A program made the translations under genes and the position numbers. The notes beneath the pieces were generated by a model. The model worked only from the letters and a program-made list of their open reading frames with translations. It was not told where the DNA came from and ran no database searches. From Chimonanthus salicifolius (lineage: Eukaryota; Streptophyta; Magnoliopsida; Laurales; Calycanthaceae), in contig CM023532.1 in NCBI GenBank assembly GCA_013350335.1, positions 95,725,064 to 95,789,063 of the forward strand: a DNA stretch of 64,000 bases. The letters are read 5' to 3'. Positions 11,541 to 21,685 of this stretch are shown piece after piece. Position 1 is the stretch's first letter. Every line of letters starts with the position of its first letter.

Positions 11541-11563
11541 AAATTTTAAAAAGAGGGTTATAT
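11541..11563 (+). other. Polypurine tract of element B
   Basis: AAATTTTAAAAAGAGGGTTA lies immediately before the TGTAACACC of LTR3. This is the plus-strand priming site; the same sequence precedes LTR4 and the LTR at 53143. Confidence 0.85.
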
Positions 11564-12760
11564 TGTAACACCCCAATTTCTCAATGAAATGGATAATTAC
11601 CAAAATGCCCCTGTTGTGTTAAATTAATTATTTTGTGATGTTAAGTAAGGAAATAGTGGGCCCATTGCTCAAATTAAAATCATATGAGCACATTATGAAT
11701 GTTAAGTTTGATTGGATGGGTAATTTACATCAATTGGGTCAAAAATGGCTAAACGGGTCAAAGGGCCCAAATGGGACCCATTGGGTCAAAATGGATGATT
11801 TGACCGTTTTGTGAACTTAAATTAAATGGGGTTAGGCTGATTTGATTGGAAATCAAGTGGAGGAAATAGGTAGGCTTGACCCATATGTAAAAACCAGTTA
11901 CAAATGACCAAAATACCCATAATTGGGTCATGGAGTCAAAAACGGGTCAAGGAGCTAAAGGTGGACCCAACAGGTCGAGTTGACTATGGTTGACCGTGTG
12001 GACCCTCAAGGGAACTAAAACATGAGTTAAATCAGTTGAGTGGGACTGAAGTGAGTTGGAATTAAATCAAGTGGTGAGTTAACTCATGTGCATTAAATGA
12101 AATGCATTAAGTATGGTGAGTTGGACATGTGAGTTGGGTGAGTCAAAATGGAAGTCAATGGGACTGTAAATCAGTGAGTTTAGAGGGAATATGAAGAGGT
12201 TGGCTCAGCTTTAACCACCAAAACAAGTCCCACACGTTGGGGACTTGTTGGGGTGATTTTCATGATGGGATTTAAATGGGAATACATGGAAATTGGATGA
12301 GATGCATGGGAGTGCCAAAGGGTGTGTTGGAAGTGCCAAGGGGTGCTTTGCTTGGCTGCAAGTGACTCCTTGGTTTGTGCAAGGTTTGATGAGGATTGAA
12401 TGGGTGACATGGGGCTGTTTAACAAAAGCAGCCAGCACCCTCAATTGGCCGAATTCCACATTGCAAAAGCATTAGAATTCCATCTCCTTTCCCTCTCTCA
12501 AGAACACCTCCTTGGCCGAATTTTATCTTGGTGATTTCACCAATGGTTCATGCTTCTAACCAGCTGAGACAAAGGAAGAAAGAAGGAAGGAAACAAGAGG
12601 GAAGAAGGCAATGAGCAAAGACATAAGAAAAGCTTGGAATTTGGTAAGTATTTCCACGGACTTTTGATTAATAAAATTGGTGTGTATTGGGCAATGGTTA
12701 TGGCCGATTACACCAGGGTTTTAACCTTGATTAATGGAGGATCTAAAATGGTAAAAATAA

Positions 12761-13960
12761 CCATTGGGTTCGGCCACCATGTAGGGCCGAACCCCATGTA
12801 AAAGAATGGTTGATTTTCATGTTTTGAAACATGGAAACCATAGAGCTTTGGTGGACTGTTTTTGGGTTTTATTTAATATTCAAATGCATGTTTTAGAAAG
12901 GGTTATAAACATGGATCTAAATGAAAAAAAGGCTGAAGTTAGCATGGTCCAAAATAGTGGATTAAAATTGGAAAAATGGACCATGGGGATCGGCCATCTT
13001 GGATGGCCGAATCCCATGAAATATTATGGTCTTTTGGGACAAGTAAATGAATTTATTTGGATGGTTTCTAAGAGGTATAAAGCCAGCAATATGTTATTGA
13101 TATTGTATGTTTAAATAACACCTAAAACATGTTTGAAAGACCAAAACATGGACATAGGGTTCGGCCACCTTGAATGGCCGAACCCCATGTAAGTAATTGG
13201 TATGATTTGGTGAGGTTAATTTACTGTTTTGGTTGATGTTTATGCGGCTGAACCATGTGTAATTCATGGTTGGGTTAGCATGGTTAACTCATGAGTAATC
13301 ATGGGAAGTTGAGGGATTAATAAGATCAAGAGAACCATTGGGTTCGGCCATGTGCATGGCCGAACCCCATGGGGCTATATTTATGGGATGAATGGCCAAG
13401 TTATGGGTTTGCTTAGGTGTGTTAAATAGAAATAAGCTTACTGATTTTGGTTGGCCATTGGATGGCTGAACCATATGGTTCTTATGATTAAAGAGAAGGG
13501 CTTAAATTAAGAACATATGGTGGAAACGATGAACCAAGGGAACCATTGGGTTCGGCCATGTTAGGGCCGAACCCCATGGAGTAGTTTTGTGATGATGAAA
13601 ATGAGGATTGGAACCAAAGTGATTTGAATGGTTATGAAGGATTAAGAGATCCAAATTGGATTGGTAGGGTTCGGCCAAATAGTATGGCCGAACCCCACTA
13701 AGGTGGAATAATTATGGATGTTAGTTGCAATATGGTTAAAGGTCAATGGCAAAACCGTAAATACTAGTCAAAATTCAATATGAAAGGATTGACCAAAGGA
13801 ATTGATTTGTGGGCCAAAGTCCAAGTGGTATGGTTCGGCCATGGTGCATGGCCGAACCCTACCAAGACATGTTTGAAGTATTAAATGTTTATCAAATGAG
13901 AAAGAAAGATTAAATCCCAAAGTGGGTGAGGTTCGGCCATGGGTATGGCCGAACCCCACT
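12761..13960 (+). repeat. Array of eight interrupted palindromes (GGTTCGGCCAT type)
   Basis: Units at about 12761, 12981, 13156, 13334, 13543, 13667, 13826 and 13927. Arms are GGTTCGGCCAT and ATGGCCGAACC with 3-9 nt between them, often extended by CCAT...ATGG on the outside. The sequence between units is ordinary AT-rich DNA with little unit-to-unit similarity, so the array is a set of dispersed hairpins and not a satellite. Confidence 0.85.
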
Positions 13961-14261
13961 AGATGGTATATGAGACCTAAACTTGATTAGGAATCAAATA
14001 GATTAAGTATTGATTTGTTGTTACATAATAAGGTACCGGAATTTGAACGACGAGCGAGTCGTGATCAGGTGATGCTAAAGAAAGATCAAGTACTGAAGTG
14101 AATCTTCAGTAGGTTTCCTACCTACTTGTAACCACAGTTTTACCTAGTTTTCTTATGAGACTCTTGTTTATTTTATGTGGTTTCAAATGTGGTTTTGAAT
14201 GATGAGTTAAGTATTTACAAATGACATACAATGCACAAACATCTCATGCATGGCATGGGAT

Positions 14262-14458
14262 GATGATTATGGAAACCGGAGCCCACACTTCGCCGGAATA
14301 TCCGAGAAGCAACTGTGGGGCCTCCTTTGGCGGTGATACGTCACGCCAGGAGAATTGACAGATGATTATGAAACACCGGAGCCCGCACTCCATCTGAATG
14401 TCCGAGATGCAACTGTGGGGCCTCCTTGGGCGGTGATACGTCACGCCAGAAGAATCTA
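14262..14458 (+). repeat. Two tandem ~99-bp units in LTR3
   Basis: Each unit begins GATGATTATG and includes a CCGGAGCCC.CACTCCG-like stem and the phrase CGGTGATACGTCACGCCAG. The same pair is at about 20563-20758 in LTR4, and a diverged form is near 1130-1240 in LTR1. Confidence 0.7.
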
Positions 14459-15133
14459 ATAGGTTGATATGAGACACGAAAAGTAAAGGCTATATGTATG
14501 TGTGATGGGGTGGGACTCATTACATTTGTATACATACATAGCATGTTTTTATATGTTTTTGATGATCAAGTAATATGATATATATGCATGTTTTTATATG
14601 CTAACATGTGGTAGCCCTGATTCAGGAACATACTGTGCGCGTTGATGTAACGCCCTAATTCTATCCTCAGAGGAGAGTGCAGGTACAAGGAAAGGGAATG
14701 AGAAAGTCGATGAGCGGGAGGGGAGCCAAGCTTAAGCGCTTGAATGATGGACTGGACTTCTTTATATTACTGTCTTTTGAACTATATTTTGTTGGACATG
14801 TAATAAGTCATTACTTGCTATGGTTTGATTAAGTTAATAACTTTGGATGGATGATTTATGTTAATTAATGTTTGAGACTGTTACTTGCTATCTAGTCTTA
14901 CTATTCCGCAGTAATTTAGGTTATTCCGCATGTTGATGTTAGTTCCATGTGTGATTCATTATCATGGTCTAGTCCATGTACAAATGGGTTGCCAGTTAAG
15001 GTTCAGACTTGAGTAGTCTGAACTTAACTCGCGTCGTGACTCCCCCCGCTCTCTTTCGATGTTTTATTATTATTATTATTAAAAAAAAAATTAGACTTTG
15101 AAATTCTCGGAGAGGGCGGGGCGTTACGGTTGG

Positions 15134-15646
15134 TATCGAAGCTCGAACTCATAATCCTCCAGATACTCCATCCATCTACACTGCCTTAGATTGAGCTCCT
15201 TCTGATCAAATAAATATTTTATACGCTTATGATCAGAGAATACCTCAAATTTTTCGCCATAGAGGTAGTGTCTCCAACTTTTAAGAGCGAAGACCACTGC
15301 AGCTAGCTCCAAATCATGTGTGGGATAGAGACGTTCATGCACCTTCAACTGCCTTGATCCATAAGCCACCACACGATGACGTTGCATGAGCGAACACCCT
15401 AGTCCCTCTCCTGAAGCATCGCATTGTACTTCATATCATTTGCCTCTTTCCGGCAAAATTAAAATAGGAGCAGTGGTAAGTCTACTTTTCAGTTTCTCAA
15501 ACCTCCGATTACACAGATCTGTCCACTCATATTTGACTCCCTTCTGAGTGAGTCGAGTCAATGGAGATGCTATTTTGGAAAAATCCATAATAAATTTCCG
15601 ATAATAACCCGCCAATCCTAAGAAACTGCGGATCTCGGTCACATTC
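15134..15646 (-). pseudogene. Inverted RNase H / RT fragment inside internal region C
   Basis: About 513 bp of pol in reverse orientation to the array: on the minus strand [20 protein letters not shown], then RNase H with [19 protein letters not shown] and [21 protein letters not shown] near 15434 interrupts it. Both ends look like joins at short shared words: GTATCGAAGC where the PBS-like site meets pol near 15131, and CACATTC at 15640-15646 where pol meets ORF1 sequence. It is closer to the minus-strand pol at 40.5-41 kb than to random sequence, but which copy donated it cannot be said. Confidence 0.85.
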
Positions 15647-15651
15647 CTGGG

Positions 15652-16002
15652 ATGGTGGAACCTCCTGAGGAAGAAGAAGAGGATCTAGCACCTTTTCTGG
15701 ACGATCCTATGGTAGGTGTTCCTATTATATTGGAATCGCTTCGGGAGATAGACCCCTATGATACATGTGAGTTGTGCAATCAAGATGGGCACAACTGTAG
15801 GTACTGTCCTCATCCTCTGGGTGTTGTCTGCCCGTCCTGTGGACTACATGGATATGGTGAGGGGAGGACTAATTGTCCATATATCGGAGGACCTGGATTA
15901 ATACCCTGCACGACATGTGAAGTATTGGGGCACACGGCGATGACGTGTCCTGATAACCGTTTCAAGTTCGCTTTTGATGCGGAGTCTTCTACGGAAGACT
16001 AG
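15652..16002 (+). CDS. ORF1 second copy: three-zinc-knuckle protein
   Basis: 116 residues, [15 protein letters not shown]...AESSTED, ending TAG. It aligns along its length with the copy at 1856-2224. Knuckle 1 [14 protein letters not shown] is identical, and knuckle 3 [14 protein letters not shown] keeps the His that is Asn in copy 1. In knuckle 2 ([16 protein letters not shown]) the His is Tyr. So each copy has a different damaged knuckle. The start is cut by the join at 15646, and the ATG used here corresponds to residue 7 of the other copy counted from its ATG at 1856. No gag follows; unclassified DNA does. A role as a nucleic-acid-binding accessory protein is inference. Confidence 0.55.
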   Translation: MVEPPEEEEEDLAPFLDDPMVGVPIILESLREIDPYDTCELCNQDGHNCRYCPHPLGVVCPSCGLHGYGEGRTNCPYIGGPGLIPCTTCEVLGHTAMTCPDNRFKFAFDAESSTED

Positions 16003-17415
16003 GCTAGGAAGTAATATGAAGGGGTATTAAAAAGAGGATTATTTGGTAAGGGTGTATTTTGTCCTCTATAGGGTTTTGTTTCACCCTACCCACCTTTGTA
16101 CAAGGATGAAGTATGAATTTATATAAAGTATGCTATGTTATGATTCTAAGAGGATTTTTGGCACTAAGATATAGGTGACGAGGTCACTTGATTACATTGA
16201 GACGTGGTATGGGTGCGTCCCTCACGTGATGTTGATGATTGAGATGTGGTATGGGTGCGTCCCTCACATGGTATTGATGAGATAAGAATATAAACTTCAT
16301 GAGTATGGCTTTGAGTAGCTATGAGGCTGTGGGAACCTTGATACGAAATATGGAGACTTGGTCCCGTAGGGCTACCGTTGAGGAGTGGGTCCCTCGCATG
16401 CTACGCGCTGGAGGGCGTTCTCACGGCTGTTTGGCACACTAGATGTGCTGGAATGCACAGAGCTAGGTACTGTTTTACCCGGTGGGGGTGGTACTAGTTT
16501 CGTCAGACGCGGAGCGACCGCCTTAGAGTTTGACTGAATCACGTATGAGGTGAAGGGATGCAGGGCGAGGTAGACCGGATCACGTTGGACGTGGGTCTTC
16601 TGCTTGGTAAGTCATGAGCCCTAAGTCTTGCAAAGGGTCGGGATATATTTGTGATTTGATATGGTTACCACAGTCTTATAGTGATTCATTTGAATGTTGT
16701 TCTTACGGATATTAATCATGGATATATGATACTCATGGACAGAGTGATACCAAGGATGGATGGTTTCCATGAATGGATTATACCCATAGGTGGGTTATTT
16801 CATGGATAGTTATTAATCATACATAAATGATACTCATGGACAGAGTGATACCAAGGATGGATGGTTTCCATGAATGGATTATACCCATAAGTGGGTTATA
16901 TTCATGGATGATTATAAAACAGGGATAGATGATATTTACTGAAAGCGAAACACCAGGGATGGATGTATTTAACCATGGGTGATTATTCCCATGGCGGTTT
17001 GGATTGATGCTGGGAATTTGTATCGTGGAAGTTGGAACAAAAGTTGTTAGTCACATAGAGACTTATGTGCAAAGAAAGATGTGTTTAAATTTGGAGATGT
17101 ACTCAACGGAAAAGATAAGTGTCTGGTGAAACTTGAATGGGAAACTATGGACGACTGCCGAGTTAGACTGATCACCTGGCTCTGTAGTTAGCCAATGGAA
17201 TTCCAGGAGAGTGTAACTAGAAACCTAGTTAAAATGGAATCAGAAAAAGCTTTGAGCATAGGCTCGTGTTGACAGATTACCTCACACGGAGAGTAGATGA
17301 AAGAACATATTGAGCAGGTATGTATGGAAAATATCATGAGAACAGGTAAAGTGAAACAGAGTAGATTGATCTACGTAAGATCATAAATGGCTCAGGAGAA
17401 AAAAAAGATATAACA
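16003..17415 (+). other. Internal region C: unclassified noncoding DNA with short tandem repeats
   Basis: No recognisable protein in any frame. Begins with the ORF1 3' flank and PPT look-alike (16027-16049). Contains a ~41-bp pair at about 16199 and 16240 (TGGTATGGGTGCGTCCCTCA) and a 101-bp pair starting at 16728 and 16829 (GATACTCATGGACAGAGTGA). It lies where gag-pol would be expected, so it may be the body of a non-autonomous element. Confidence 0.6.
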
Positions 17416-17550
17416 TGAGACAGAACAAAAAGTGTTAGGAACCGAGCGATTCAATTTGTCAAAGTGGTATGGGACCGACATGATGATGAAGAGGCCACAT
17501 GGGAACTTGAATCGGAGATGAGAACAGCTCACCCCGAATTATTTGTGTAA
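17416..17550 (+). pseudogene. Chromodomain tail of element C
   Basis: The last ~45 residues of the pol chromodomain: RNRAIQFVKVVWDRHDDEEATW to a terminal TAA at 17548-17550. It matches element B at 11374-11500. It is followed by the usual non-coding tail and a polypurine tract at 17591-17613, so element C keeps only the extreme 3' end of pol. Confidence 0.8.
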
Positions 17551-17613
17551 TTTAATTTCAGAACCCTACTTCACTCGATTTTCGGGATGAAAATTTTAAA
17601 AAGAGGGTTATAT

Positions 17614-20600
17614 TGTAACACCCCAATTTCTCAATGAAGTGGAAAATTACGAAAATGCCCCTGAGTTGTTAAATTAATTATTTTGAGATGTTAAGTAAGG
17701 AAATAGTGGGGCCCATTGCTCAAATTAAAATCATGTGAGCACATTATGAATGTTAAGTTTGATTGGTTGGGTAATTTACATCAATTGGGTCTAAAATGGC
17801 TAAATGGGTCAAAAGGCCCAAATGGGACCCATCGGGTCTTACTGGATTATTTAACCGTTTTGTGAATTTAAATTAAAAGGGGTTAGGCTGATTTGATTGG
17901 AAATCAAGTGGAGGAAAAATGGGTAGGCCTGACCCATGTGTAAAAATCAATTGCAAATGACCAAAATACCATAATTGGGTCATGGAGTCAAAAACGGGTC
18001 AAGGAGCTAACAGTGGACCCAACGGGTCAAGTTGACTATGGTTGACCGTGTGGACCCTCTAGGGAGCTAAAATATGAGTTGAATCAGTTTGAGTGAGACT
18101 GAAGTGAGTTGGAATTAAATCAAGTGGTGAGTCAACTCATGTGCATTAAATGAAATGCATTAAGTATGTGAGTTGAGTGAGTTGAAATGGAAATCTAAAT
18201 GACCTTGAGTCCAAGTGAGTCAAAATGGAAATTAAAGGGGCTGTAAATCAGTGAGTTGAGGGGGAATATGAAGAGGTTGGCTCAGCTTTAACCACCAAAA
18301 CAAGTCCCACACGTTGGGGACTTGTTTGGGGTGATTTCCATGATGAATGTTAAATGAAATGCATGGGAATGAGATAAGATTTCATGGGGCTGCCAATGGG
18401 TGTGTTGGGAGTGCCAAGGGGTGCTTTGCTTGGCTGCAAGTGACTCCTTGGTTTGAGTAAGATTTGATGAGGATTAAATGGGTGTTATGGGGTTGTTTAA
18501 CAAAAGCAACCAACACCATCACTTGGCCGATTTTATCATTGCAAAGCCTTAGAATTTCATCTCATTTCCCTCTCTCAAGAACACACTCTCTTGGCCAAGT
18601 TTTACCTTCGTGTTTTTCACCATTAGATCAAGCACAAAACAGTAAAGATAGGAAGGAACAAGAGGGAAGAAGGCAAGGAGCAAGAGGCAAAGGAAATTGG
18701 TAAGAATTCCTTACAATGTTACTTAATAAGTTAGATTAAGTGGAACATGAATTGGCCATGGAATGGCTGATTTTGTCAAGGACCTAAGCCTTGGTTAAAG
18801 GTGGTCTTAAGTGGTAAACAAATATCATTGGGTTCGGCCACTTTGGATGGCCGAACCCCATGAGATTTGTTTGGGTATTTTGATGGTTTTTGGAGACTAA
18901 AAACCATGCAAAAATGATGAACAATTGTATGTGTTTAAGATGCAAAATAAAGGATTTTAAATCTTGGATTTGGATGGCATAATTCGGCCTTGGAATAGCC
19001 AAATGCATCAAGGGTCTAAACCTTGGGCAAAGGTGATACAAATTGATAAAACAGATCCTTGGGTTCGGCCACCTTACATGGCCGAACCCCATGAAATTGT
19101 GTTGGTTTTTGGATGGTTTTTGAAAGGTAAAACCTGATAATAATATGCTGTTTAATACATGATTATTGGAGATTTAAAATGGTAAAAATAACCATTGGGT
19201 TCGGCCACCATGGAGGGACGAACCCCATGTAAAAGATGGGTGGTTTTTCATGTTTTGAAACATGGAAACCATGGAGGTTTATGGACTGATTTTTGGGTTT
19301 TATTTAAGAATCAAATATCTGTTATAGAAAGGATTATAAACCTGGATCTGAATGACAAAAAGATTGAAGTTAACATGGTCTAAAACAATGGTTTAAAAGA
19401 TGGAAGACATGGGCATAGGGTTCGGCCACATAGGATGGCCGAACCCCATAAAAGTGTTTGATAAGTTGGTATGGTTTTCGGAGAGATAAAACCATACCAA
19501 TGGGAGAGATTTTACGTGATAAGGATGGGCCAATGTCTGGCTGAATCTTATTAATTTTTATGGCTAAGATGCATGATAAATGATGAAAGATTATTAGAAG
19601 AAATGAATCCAAAGAACCATGAGGTTCGGCCATGTGAATGGCCGAACCCCATGGGTTGCTTTATGGTTTTTATGTGGTTTACTTAGGGTTATGGTTACTG
19701 ATTTGGGTCAGCCTTTGGATGGCTGAACCATGTATTAATCATGGTTGAAATAGCATGTTAAAATCATGCGTAAGCATGGAGATTATTGAGCCAAGGGAAC
19801 CATTGGGTTTTGGCCATGTATAGGGCCGAACCCCATGGACCATTGCATGGGTTAAATAGGCTAAGCTTATGAGTAGTAATTGGTAATGGTTCCATGTTGA
19901 TTTAAAAGGTTTAAAATACCTAATGGAGAACCATATGGTAATGGATAAAAGAACCATTGGGTTCAGCCAAATGTATGGCCGAACCCCATGGAGTGAGTTT
20001 GGTGGATTAAAGATTGGATGACTAAGGTGGATTAGCTATGGGATTTGGTCTTTGAACAAAAATAAGCATTGGTTTAATTCCAACTGCAAAAACCGTAAAT
20101 ACTAGTCAAATGATAAAAATGAATAGAGAAGGATTAAAGGACCTAGAAGAAGGGCCAAACTCAAGTGGTATGGTTCGGCCATGGTGTATGGCCGAACCCT
20201 ACCAAGACATGCTTGAAGTATGAAATGTTTATCAAATGAAAAAGAAGGATTAAACCCCACTAGATGGTATATGAGACCTAAACTTGATTAGGAATCAAGT
20301 AGATTAAGTATTGATTTGTTGTTACATAATAAAGTACCGGAAGTTGAACGACGAGCGAGTCGTGATCAGGTGACGCTAAAAAAAGATCAAGTACTGAAGT
20401 GAATCTTCAGTAGGTTTCCTACCTACTTGTAACCACAGTTTTACCTAGTTTTCTTATGAGACTCTTGTTTATTTTATGTGGTTTCAAATGTGGTTTTGAA
20501 TGATGTGTTAAGTATTTACAAATGACATACAACGCACAAACATATCATGCATGGCATGGGATGATGATTATGGAAACCGGAGCCCACACTCCGCCTGAAT

Positions 20601-21425
20601 ATCCGAGAAGCAACTGTGGGGCCTCCTTTGGCGGTGATACGTCACGCCAGGAGAATTGACAGATGATTATGAAACACCGGAGCCCGCACTCCGTCGGAAT
20701 GTCCGAGATGCAACTGTGGGGCCTCCTTGGGCGGTGATACGTCACGCCAGGAGAATCTAATAGGTTGATATGAGACACGATAAGTAAAGGCTATATGTAT
20801 GTGTGATGGGGTGGGACTCATTATATTTGTATACATACATAGCATGTTTTTATATGTTTTTGATGATCAAGTAATATGATATATATGCATGTTTTTATAT
20901 GCTAACATGTGGTAGCCCTGATTCAGGAACATACTGTGCGCGTTGATGTAACGCCCTAATTCTATCCTCAGAGGAGAGTGCAGGTACAAGGAAAGGGAAA
21001 GGAAAGGTCGTTGACCGGGAGGGGAGCCAAGCCTAAGCGCTTGAATGATGGACTGGACATCTTTATATTACTGTCATTCGAACTATATTTTGTTGGACAT
21101 GTAGTAAGTTATTACTTGCTATGGTTTGATTAGGTTAATAACTTTGGATGGTTGATTTATGTTAATTAATGCTTGAGACTGTTACTTGCTATCTAGTCTT
21201 TCTATTCCGCAGTTAATCTAGGTTATTCCGCATGTTGATGATAGTTCCATGTGTGATTCATTATCGTGGTCTAATCCATGTACACATGGTTGGCCAGTTA
21301 AGGTTCAGCCTTGGGTAGTCTGAACTTAACTCGCGTCGTGACACTGCCCGCTCTCTTTCGAGGTGTTATTATAATTAAAAAAAAAATTGGACTCTGATAT
21401 TTCTCGGAGAGGGCGGGGCGTTACA
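17614..21425 (+). mobile_element. LTR4 of tandem array (complete, 3812 bp, mosaic)
   Basis: TGTAACACCCC to GGGCGGGGCGTTACA, preceded by a polypurine tract. Donor-like TTG|GTAAGA at 18699/18700; eight palindromes near 18826, 19058, 19191, 19417, 19622, 19798, 19955 and 20168; acceptor-like CTATCCTCAG ending 20971. Segments match different relatives: 19106-19740 is nearly identical to LTR2, 20160-20990 follows LTR3, and 21003-21425 follows LTR1. It is not followed by a primer-binding site but by the leader of a minus-strand element, so this is the outer edge of the array. Confidence 0.88.
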
Positions 21426-21685
21426 AAATATGAACTACTTTGCTATGTTTGATGAATCCATTTTTATAGTGATTGTCCTTCCCTTGCTGTTATTCCATTT
21501 TCATCAAGTGTTGCTCTCAGTTTGAATGCTTCAGTCTGATTCTCAACAAAATAAATTAATCCGGCCCCCGTGCAGCAGGCTCCGAAGAGTCAGTCAGTTG
21601 GGATTCTTATCTTATCAGTGAGACATGATACCTTATTAATCTTACTTTGAAAGATTCACACTTCCGGTTTCGCTCTGATACCAAC
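21426..21685 (-). mobile_element. Leader and primer-binding site of a minus-strand element interrupted by the array
   Basis: Aligns with the leader of the large minus-strand element (about 47260-47533). GCTCTGATACCA at 21672-21683 is an exact complement of the iMet primer-binding site. The array ends inside this leader at 21425/21426. The gag side of this element should lie to the left of the window, beyond the array. Confidence 0.8.

Larger units (their letters stand above)
12644..14670 (+). promoter_or_regulatory. Candidate LTR-resident intron in LTR3
   Basis: Donor TTG|GTAAGT at 12644 and acceptor CTATCCTCAG at 14670 bound 2027 bp that hold the palindrome array. The equivalent pair occurs at the same relative positions in the other LTRs of this superfamily (18700/20971, 29107/31621 and 53956/56043 on +; 27164/25674, 34196/32101, 37189/35404, 45064/43115 and 50046/48000 on -). 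Splicing is inferred, not shown. Confidence 0.45.
11564..15128 (+). mobile_element. LTR3 of tandem array (complete, 3565 bp)
   Basis: Starts TGTAACACCCC after a polypurine tract and ends GGGCGGGGCGTTACG (final A changed to G) before a PBS-like GTTGGTATC. In order: a U3-like part with the stem AACAAGTCCC...GGGACTTGTT near 12224-12252, a donor-like TTG|GTAAGT at 12643/12644, eight palindromes (12761-13960), the GTAGGTTTCCTAC box near 14110, a ~99-bp repeat pair (14262-14458), and an acceptor-like CTATCCTCAG ending at 14670. It serves as 3' LTR of element B and 5' LTR of element C. Confidence 0.9.

Noticed and set aside
18784..19092. Short ORFs with recurrent GFGH..WPNP or VRPYTMAEP peptides throughout the LTRs
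   Set aside because: These are translations of the GGTTCGGCCAT palindromes in various frames. The peptide repetition follows the DNA hairpin, differs between strands, and the frames are short and unconserved.
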